Assembly (NCBI GenBank): GCA_011033025.1
Contig: WFMF01000001.1
Span: forward strand, 2,409,755-2,473,754
DNA from: Beroe forskalii
Lineage: Eukaryota; Ctenophora; Nuda; Beroida; Beroidae
Length of the DNA stretch: 64,000 nt
Direction of reading: 5' to 3'
The notes beneath the pieces are model-generated. The model did not search any database and was not told the origin of the DNA. It was given only the letters and a program-made list of their open reading frames with translations. This document shows, one piece after another, positions 57,701 through 64,000 of this stretch. Numbering within the stretch: the first letter of the stretch is position 1; each line of letters begins with the position of its first letter. The translations under genes were made by a program, and so were the position numbers.

Positions 57701-58505
57701 ATAGTCCGTGGTATTAATAATTTGACCCGAATTTGGTGGTCGTGTAACTATCTTTAAAAGACTCCACCCGACTAAAATTTGTAAATTATCTCACTGCTAA
57801 TAATTTCGGAGTGAGAGAGGTGGTAACAGCTGCTCACGTGACTGTTCAAAAGGGTGACGTGACAGTTCAAACAGGTCACGCGACTGTTCTAGCAATTCAA
57901 GTCATGCGAGTTTGTTTCCGGCCAATGATTTCCCGAAATTCTACAAAAGTTCACTGATCTGCGTCCTTTATTACGCGATTTAATAAAGTCATACCCCAAA
58001 AAACATATTATGCATGTAAAAAGGTCAATTTGATAAAAATGAGATTTTATAAAGAAATAAGGGGTAAAAAGGTCGATCTGCGAAAAAAGTTGAAAAAAGT
58101 CAAGCTGCGATTTGGAGAAGCGTAATAAAAACTTGAAGCAAACAGTAATAAAATTTTCGAAAACTAAGAAAACCACTGACCTTTGGCCCACAGTTTTGTT
58201 GATGTGAGTGTTGTATTTGGCAGCCAGTAACTGAGCGGCTGTGTTATCTAAGCTCCTCCACGGCTTCACCAGATCAGCCCCTGGAATTATATTCTATTGG
58301 GATTTTAAAATATTTCTATTGATTAGAAACTTAAATCAAGGAATCGGCCAAAATGACTTTCAGACAGAATTCAATGAAGCGAAGTTTACTGATAAAAACT
58401 ATGCAAGACGAATACCACTCATCTCATACCTGAAGTGGCTGCTGCTGTACCAGCCACAGCTGCACCAGCCCCAGCACCACTCTTACTGGTACTGGTGCAC
58501 GTGCT
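42792..58505 (-). CDS. homeobox transcription factor, atypical homeodomain, alternative C-termini
   Basis: Exons on minus: 58505-58430 (Ala/Gly-rich), 58280-58181, 48489-48350, 46015-45857 or 46015-45991, then either 45637-45529, 45350-45127 and 44849-44632 (stop), or 44120-44008 and 42870-42792 (stop). All junctions are GT-AG and phase-compatible. The homeodomain starts RRKRTSFSPATTLSLESF, continues KINEFAQKHGLTFYQVKVWM and ends NNHRPR; W48, N51 and R53 are kept, but F49 is Met and residue 50 is Asn. An extra G in the run at 48409-48412 breaks the frame inside it; frames on either side join perfectly to their neighbouring exons. The D-E-F terminus is Pro/Ser-rich with an ITPSLN-like repeat (IPTSLN three times) and a KTEL site-like IKTEL, typical of activation domains. 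5' exons beyond 58505 are likely missing. I cannot assign a homeobox class. Confidence 0.75.
43489..43582. repeat. triplicated 33-bp unit
   Basis: Three consecutive copies of AATTTAATGAGTGAACTTTT followed by AGCAGGATTTAAA, nearly identical. It lies in the last intron of the alternative homeobox 3' end. Confidence 0.85.
47747..47786 (-). repeat. palindromic CRE element, copy 4
   Basis: Reverse orientation: CGTCATCAAC ... CTATGATAATGACGTCA, with the outer flank ATCGCCTGCTG at 47794. It lies in a homeobox intron. Confidence 0.7.
48490..48665. repeat. 20-bp minisatellite GGAGTCAAGAAAATAGGTTT
   Basis: About nine diverged copies of a 20-bp unit starting directly at the acceptor of the homeodomain exon (exon boundary 48489), so the array occupies the 3' end of the long homeobox intron. 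Confidence 0.8.
48720..48960. other. CpG-rich block with a tRNA A-box-like motif
   Basis: GCGCGCGCCGTCTAAAATAT then AGCTCAGTGGGTAGTGCGTC resembles the 5' half of a tRNA (A box TAGCTCAGTGG). No matching B box or cloverleaf follows, so this may be a tRNA-derived SINE remnant rather than a tRNA gene. Confidence 0.3.
49622..49660 (+). repeat. palindromic CRE element, copy 5
   Basis: TGACATTATCAGGGCTTATAATGGGGTGTGTAAATGACG, with left flank AAAAGTAGATCCGCG corresponding to the family's AAAAGTAGGCGG. A point change has removed the full CRE of the left arm. Confidence 0.6.
50952..50991 (+). repeat. palindromic CRE element, copy 6
   Basis: TAACGTCATTATCATAGGTT ... GCGTTGATGAAC, followed by the outer flank ACCGCCTATTT. 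Confidence 0.7.
52283..52322 (+). repeat. palindromic CRE element, copy 7
   Basis: TGACGTCACTAACACGCATT ... AAAGGATGACG, followed by CCCGCCCACATTT. It is more diverged than most copies. Confidence 0.6.
52444..52549. mobile_element. short foldback element
   Basis: TAGTTTACCCACAGG...TTGACATTGGCCAATCAGCG is inverted as CGCTGATTGGTCAATGTC...CCTATGGGTAAACTA, an arm of about 38 bp each side of a 25-bp centre. Non-coding, in the long homeobox intron. Each arm carries an inverted or direct CCAAT box. Confidence 0.8.
54096..54139 (-). repeat. palindromic CRE element, copy 8 (degenerate)
   Basis: Reverse orientation: CCAACATCCCTAAAGCACCA ... AGCTATGATGATGACGTCA. The inner arm is intact; the distal arm is decayed. 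Confidence 0.5.
54476..54515 (-). repeat. palindromic CRE element, copy 9
   Basis: Reverse orientation: CGTCACTAACTCACCACTCT then AAACCCTGATAATGACGTCA, then outer flank CACCCGCCATTTG. Its centre is nearly identical to copy 3 and copy 13. Confidence 0.75.
55395..55430. repeat. (CTC)n microsatellite
   Basis: About eleven consecutive CTC triplets in a homeobox intron. Confidence 0.95.
56017..56057 (+). repeat. palindromic CRE element, copy 10
   Basis: TGACGTCATTATCATAGCTG ... CTCTGATGACGT. Both arms retain ACGT cores. Confidence 0.7.
56262..56300 (+). repeat. palindromic CRE element, copy 11
   Basis: ATGTCATTATCATAGCGCAA ... AAGTTGATGATG, with outer flank TGCCTGCTTTTTACG. It lies only about 200 bp from copy 10, in the same orientation. 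Confidence 0.7.
57557..57600 (+). repeat. palindromic CRE element, copy 12
   Basis: TGACGTCATTATCATAGATT ... CATTGTTGACATCAC, followed by ACCGTCTACCC. Confidence 0.7.
57834..57891. repeat. three tandem CACGTGACTGTTC units
   Basis: TCACGTGACTGTTCAAAAGGG, then TGACGTGACAGTTCAAACAGG, then TCACGCGACTGTTC: three 21-bp copies of an E-box/CRE-like site about 300 bp from a homeobox exon. Confidence 0.7.
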
Positions 58506-60792
58506 CTGTTTGAAGGGAGGGAGAGAGGGAGGCAGGCCACTCTCCTAAAACCTGTAAGAGGGGAGTGGGTGAGAGCCTAAAACCTAGAGCCGAAAATGGG
58601 AGGGTTTAAGTCGGGGAAGATTCCTCAAGATTTGATGTTATGGCTATGAAAATAGTATAGGATTTTCTGATTTTTAGGCAATTAAAGATAGTGAAAATAA
58701 GGTGACTACGAAGAGTATTGGGTCTATTAGCAGGCTTAATAATAAAGTTTATGGACAAAAAGGCCACTATTATTATAGGTACACTTTCAGTTGGCTTATT
58801 TGAATCTGACAATATGACTTTCAAGCGGACTCCATTGATGAGCGACCTTTACCAATACTACTACACTACTATCTGCTCGGTAAGTTAAGAAGTTAGGCTC
58901 CAGTAATCGACCACTTCCCTTTCCCTATCTACCACTTCCTTCACAATACTCAAAATTAAGGGTGATTACTTGTTAATCAAGTCAGTAAATCTGTATTATA
59001 ATTTACCGATGGTCAAAATCACTGGACGTACTTCCGCCTGCTAATACACAACAATATTGTGCTTAATTGGAAAATTAAATGCACTTTAAACTGCAATTAG
59101 GCAGCTACCAAACAATCAATATATAATTACCGATAAAAGCGCTTTGGTTTTATGATCCGTTCCGTGGGGGACTTATCTATCGGAACGCTAATATCATTAA
59201 ATTACACCGATTATCGAAAGCTAAATCAACTCTTTATCTCCTCCATTGAGCCCAAACCTAGCAGTGGTTGAAAGTAAGCTGTATTGACGCTTTGTTAAGG
59301 AACTTTAGAGAATTTTCATAACATCCAGATGACGCTAAATTAGGAAATTTATAAATTTTACTGTGATCAGGGACTCAAATTTTACTTTATTTGGGGTTGA
59401 AAAATCAGCACTTACAAATTTTTTCCTGAGCCCATACTTGTACTTTTGAATGCCATAATGATTTAGAATTATTCAAATATGCTGGTTTCATTTTCCAGGT
59501 ATTCGAGCATCACGTAGGTCGTAGAATAAAGAATTATTAATGACAAAAGTTTTAATGACTATGGTTATGACAAATGGGTAATATATGCAGGAAATTGACG
59601 TTTTGATTGCTGGAAAAAATATTGAGTAAAGAAATTTGAATAATTGCTGTTAAACTGACGATTGGGAAGTAAAGTTGTGCATAGAAAATAAGCGAGTGAG
59701 TTTGAGGTCATTATTATGATTTAGAGTGGTGGATTGATGATTTCAAATCGCATACTTTTCATTCGAGACTTGAAATAATGCATTAACTATAACAGAATTA
59801 CTCGGTTATTTGTCATCTTCAATAGGGCCTTGGATTATAGAGGGATATTCGAAAAATAGAGAAATAGGTGTCAAGGCAAAACTTTGACAATTCCTCGCAT
59901 AAATGTATATAATTTGCAAAATATATCAAAGATTTTTTGAAGGTGACAGATTATTATTGTGATTCATTATACGTGGCCGGTTTGACAAAGAAAATCGAAA
60001 TAATCACATTAACCAAAATTAATTTGAATATTTTGGTTACTGTATATAAAATATCAGTCTCTTGGCTGATATAGCATAAAATGTGCTCAAAAACGTTCGT
60101 TTACAGTGAATTAGTGAGCGAGATTAAGATTGTCAACGCCTGAAAATTTTTGTTTGACATGAAAATAATAGTAAACAAAGTGGTGGTATCCCATTGGTCA
60201 AGCCCAGAGCTGAAGTTATTTGAACAATTTTCTTGCTCATTTCAAAATATCTACCTGTTTCGAAGGAAAATAATTTTTGCTCATGTTAGCTCGCTTCAAC
60301 TAAATTCTCCTCGATTCGATCATCGAAAGCGAGGTTATATCACCATCAGCTCAAAATATGCCGCATCACAAAAATTCTGAATCACTAATAATGTTACCGT
60401 ACACATAACTAATCTACCCGTGTGGTTTTTTATATATATATTCTAAATTCAAGGTATATATTTTATATATTTCTCGATATATATATTTTATATATTAAGT
60501 TATAGTTACGATCCGCATTTATATATATATAACGTAAAACAACGTATTCTTACAATACCACCGGGTAGGCTTCAAATTGATTTTTAACGACAAAACAACG
60601 ATCCTTTTCCTCCATTTGCCCTCTCCCCCTCCGTCTCTCTCCATCTCTCGGATCAGACATTTCGCTACTCTTTTTATTATATAGCACAGATTAACAATTG
60701 TCGGGTGATAGCGGGCGAGTTTACGGAAATCCGTAAGTGTCACCGTAAATCTGAGTGCGAACAAGGAAAAAACGCGCCAGTAATATGCTGAC

Positions 60793-60833
60793 ACGTCATC
60801 AACTCACCACGCTAAACCCTGATAATGACGTCA
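60793..60833 (-). repeat. palindromic CRE element, copy 13
   Basis: Reverse orientation: ACGTCATCAACTCACCACGC then TAAACCCTGATAATGACGTCA. Closest to the consensus of all copies. Confidence 0.8.
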
Positions 60834-61022
60834 CTCTCAACTATCTACATGCTTCACGCGAGAGAGTTCATGTGATCGATGGTAAATGAGCGTCCCGTCA
60901 AAGTGTCGTGCCTACATAGTTTCTAGATAGACCCCACGCCACGGACATTCCCATCATCTCCCACTCCCAATTACTCATCTACTCTCCTCCACTTATATCA
61001 ACATGGATTAGGCGGGTTACAG

Positions 61023-61065
61023 TGACATCATTATCAGGAGTAGGAATGGGGAATAGTGCCATGTC
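61023..61065 (+). repeat. palindromic CRE element, copy 14 (degenerate)
   Basis: TGACATCATTATCAGGAGTA ... ATAGTGCCATGTCAC. The left arm is clear and the right arm decayed; the preceding GATTAGGCGGGTTACAG matches the left outer flank. Confidence 0.6.
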
Positions 61066-61843
61066 ACGGATCAGGGTGTTTTTCACTCTGCGCGCGCGCG
61101 TTCAATCTATCAGTTCTTGAGTACCTATATATATATATTGAATAACAAAAAAAATATATATTCAAGTGTACGGAGTATAATATAAAGCTAAAGGTCAAAT
61201 TTGGTCGCTGCGCTCTGTTCCAAAAGATGTTATGAGGATTTGTCGGTTAATTATTTTGTATCAGTGTTGAGATGGTACCCTCGAAAATGGGCAGTTCTTT
61301 ATACTTCAGCTGACGGTGCTGACAAGGTGTACCATTCGTACGTAACTGTGTCAATTTAATTTCATTAAATTTATAGCCAGCTACAATATATTTAGCTCAG
61401 ATGCGCCCGGATCTTTTGCTAATATATATTTTATACGTTTTTTTACAATATATACCAAAAAATAGTATATATATGGAAGATGTAACGCGCGCACAAGCGA
61501 ATCGTTTAAATTCTGTATATTTCCGAAAGTGGCAGGGAATCTTGTAAAGTTGTAAGGGATGCATATCCGTGATAACTGCACAAGCAATTTGCGAGATCGG
61601 CCGAAACACGTTACACGATATTGTGCAGTTTAGGAAAAGTACGGTATTTTTTGTATTCAGTTCAAAGCACTATAGGCATGACATCACTTTCAAATATTCT
61701 GTTCGCGATTTAGTAAATTTTATATTATTTGAGTCAAAGATTAGAGTTAAAACGGCCGTGACTCTGAACGCATGCAGTCAAGGTGGCTCTGTATCTCTGA
61801 CTGGCGTGGGTTTCTAATCTGTTACTCGACAAATAGGCGTTTC

Positions 61844-61885
61844 AACCTCATCTTCTCACTACTTTGAGGTATGATAATGGCGTCA
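61844..61885 (-). repeat. palindromic CRE element, copy 15 (degenerate)
   Basis: Reverse orientation: ACCTCATCTTCTCACTACTT then TGAGGTATGATAATGGCGTCA, preceded by the outer flank AAATAGGCGTTTC. Confidence 0.6.
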
Positions 61886-62611
61886 TCACAACATGGAATA
61901 TCATTGAGCTGTGACCGTTACTATAATTTTCCATGAACGTTATATTTCAAAATCAAAGCAAAATGTAGCAGCTGTCAGCGGTAACACCTATAAAATTTGT
62001 AAAATTGATTTAAAAATCTGTCCGATAAAGTAAAAGCTTGTGCGATATCAGCTGAAGACTGACGATATACTGATATATATTTGAACTTTATCATATTTAT
62101 CTATCTTTTTATATATTCCTTGTCAAAGCAGTTGAGCGAGGCCTTGACCATATCACGATTGAACGATAGCGGTTTTTCTATGAGGAAGCTGCTTGAGTGT
62201 GCGTGTTTTCGTGTCCGAAGGGTTTTGGCAATGCTTGAGACTTGAGTATATAAAAGATATGCAAAGAAAAAAAGAAAGAATTTGATTTTCCGAAACATTT
62301 TGGTTTCAGTCCAAGTTTATATACTGAGACCAACTCTACGAACAAAACATGGGCCATAATATTATATGGTTTTGGTACTTGAACAGTGTGCTCAATAGTA
62401 ATTTCCCTGTTTTCGTAGCTAGTATAAAACATATACTTGTGTTTAAATACATACACCCTGTATATATTTATGTGTATATAATTTCCATCTGATATCTGGA
62501 TCCTGGAAATGAAGATAGTCCGAAGTGACAGTAGCTGTGAAGTGTGGCATCGAACTCGAAACTGAGCTGCTCGAACTACTGGGTGCTCAGAAATCCAGCA
62601 GACGAAGGAGA

Positions 62612-62650
62612 TGACGTCATTATCATGGCACAATGTGGTGAGTTGATGAG
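62612..62650 (+). repeat. palindromic CRE element, copy 16
   Basis: TGACGTCATTATCATGGCAC ... TGGTGAGTTGATGAG. Arms and spacing match the consensus. Confidence 0.75.
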
Positions 62651-62959
62651 TTTTATAAACCTTTTCATGCGAGCAGGGGGTTTAATTGGTAGAGCAGATA
62701 GGCCAGATGTCGGATATATGATATATATTCTCCCTCATATATTTTGTACGGAATTGTATTTTAACCGGTAAGAACGAAATTTTAAACCAACTCTTTTGCT
62801 CTATTGATTATCTCTATCGATTCAGGGAGATTTCCAGCCCTTAATAAAGACCGTTAGATCCTGCTTCTGGCTCTCTTGCAGTGGTGAGGTAATAAATAAC
62901 GTATGAAAACCCTGGCCTCCGTCTAAACCACCCAACGCGATAAAAGCAGGCGGTTATCA

Positions 62960-63000
62960 ACGTCATCAACTCACCATTCTAAGCCATGATAATGACATCA
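62960..63000 (-). repeat. palindromic CRE element, copy 17
   Basis: Reverse orientation: ACGTCATCAACTCACCATTC then TAAGCCATGATAATGACATCA, with outer flank AAAAGCAGGCGG at 62942-62953, the clearest outer arm in the set. Confidence 0.8.
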
Positions 63001-63636
63001 TCACCACCATCTATATTTACCTGGCGAGCATTTTATCAGTGGATCAAAACATGGAACTAAGTGCCAGTATATGTACAAATATATATATACCATATCTTAC
63101 ATAATTCATAAATGTCTCAACATCAGCTTTCAAGGTATGCCTGGCTCGCTGCCTGTTGGACCACAGTGCGCCAGCTAACCAGTCGCGGCCTACATAGATT
63201 TATATATATTCAATCATTATCATATACACATATCATATATAATATATCACATAATAACATGTATAATATATTCGGCCTGAAGATCAGAGATATATCTAGC
63301 GTATATATATTTTCTATAAATTCTGGGATTGGGAACAGCCTGGTTATATAAATATTACCTCTTCTCCACACGGCGTATGTTCCGAGATGTTTGGGAGACC
63401 TCCCTCCACACAGAACGTTATTGGTTCTGATATTTCCGATACAGATTATGCAATGTCGAATAAAAGCAGTGCACGGGAGGGGAAATTACTCCCAGTTATC
63501 CTATATATAACGTACGGGTTTCACGTCTTTTGTCTGGTCAATCAATGATAATTAACGGTAACTCTTGGCAGTGACCGAGACAGAGAGAAAGAGCCATATT
63601 ATGGAGGAGTGGACGGAAGACTAGGCGAGTGGACGA

Positions 63637-63679
63637 TGACGTCATTATCATAGCTTAATTTGGTGAATTGCTGATATCA
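63637..63679 (+). repeat. palindromic CRE element, copy 18
   Basis: TGACGTCATTATCATAGCTT then AATTTGGTGAATTGCTGATATCA, with left flank CTAGGCGAGTGGA. Confidence 0.7.
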
Positions 63680-64000
63680 GACAGTCTGTTGGTATGGTAC
63701 GCCAGACATGTATATGTATGTATGTTGCTGTTGTTGGAAAGATGTTCATTGGGTCGCCTGCACGTGGCCAAGGGATCTCAGGCAGATCTAGTGGGAGCTG
63801 GTCGTCCCTAACGGTACCGAGTACAGGAAAGGAAACTGGAAAGTCCGTGGTGGGGTTATATTCTCTGATGTCCGAGTGGCAGCCAAGTGGAACTTAGCCA
63901 AGGCTCAAAGTATGGTTACAGCACATGGTAGGAAAGGGGATGTGGTTACAGTCGACAAAACCCCTTGAGAAGTTGCAGTTGCAGTAGCTACTATGGAGCT

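Larger units (their letters stand above)
58506..64000. other. upstream region without recognised exons
   Basis: No exon could be supported on either strand. It is AT-rich with several (TA)n tracts (about 60430, 61129, 63060) and holds six copies of the palindromic CRE element. It may be upstream regulatory DNA or a 5' intron of the homeobox gene. Confidence 0.4.

Overview
This is an AT-rich window of metazoan nuclear DNA. It has GT-AG introns in small exons, AATAAA polyadenylation signals, CR1-like LINE debris, foldback/MITE elements and minisatellites. Animal origin is supported by a homeobox gene, a CNC-type bZIP gene, a seven-helix class A-like GPCR and an SR-type PRPF38B splicing factor. 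The phylum cannot be fixed from the sequence. A marine or other non-model invertebrate is plausible, but that is inference. Most genes were assembled by matching exon phases across GT-AG junctions, because the longest continuous ORFs are mostly repeats or shadows.

Layout: (1) 1-10.4 kb: a minus-strand PH-domain gene (5666-10407, 3' end not found), a mariner-like MITE, three copies of a palindromic CRE-bearing element, and a T-shaped foldback at 6145-6255. (2) 11.1-14.0 kb: a plus-strand seven-exon GPCR, head to head with the PH gene. (3) 16.6-31.6 kb: PRPF38B on plus. One intron holds a complete SRCR-like secreted-protein gene (plus). A 7.4 kb intron holds a two-exon secreted PLAT-repeat gene (minus), a 12-bp satellite and LINE remnants. 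(4) 31.9-34.0 kb: a compact five-exon gene for a 178-residue coiled-coil protein with a weak resemblance to geminin. (5) 35.1-37.8 kb: two duplicated loci, each with a TATA-containing block running into an array of a 17-bp, almost wholly palindromic unit. (6) 37.9-39.6 kb: a minus-strand, very small CNC-bZIP gene. (7) 42.8-58.5 kb: a minus-strand homeobox gene with an atypical homeodomain and two phase-compatible alternative C-termini. (8) 58.5-64 kb: no recognised exon, but several more copies of the palindromic element.

The least ordinary signals are as follows. About 18 copies of an inverted-repeat element (TGACGTCATTATCA ... GTTGATGACGT with outer GGCGG/CCGCC arms) are concentrated in the introns and upstream DNA of the homeobox gene and absent from 9-47 kb. 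The twin promoter-plus-satellite loci are the second. The third is a set of single-base frame breaks at homopolymers inside otherwise good exons, which looks more like assembly error than gene death. There are no operons; the genes appear functionally unrelated apart from both nested genes encoding putative secreted proteins.
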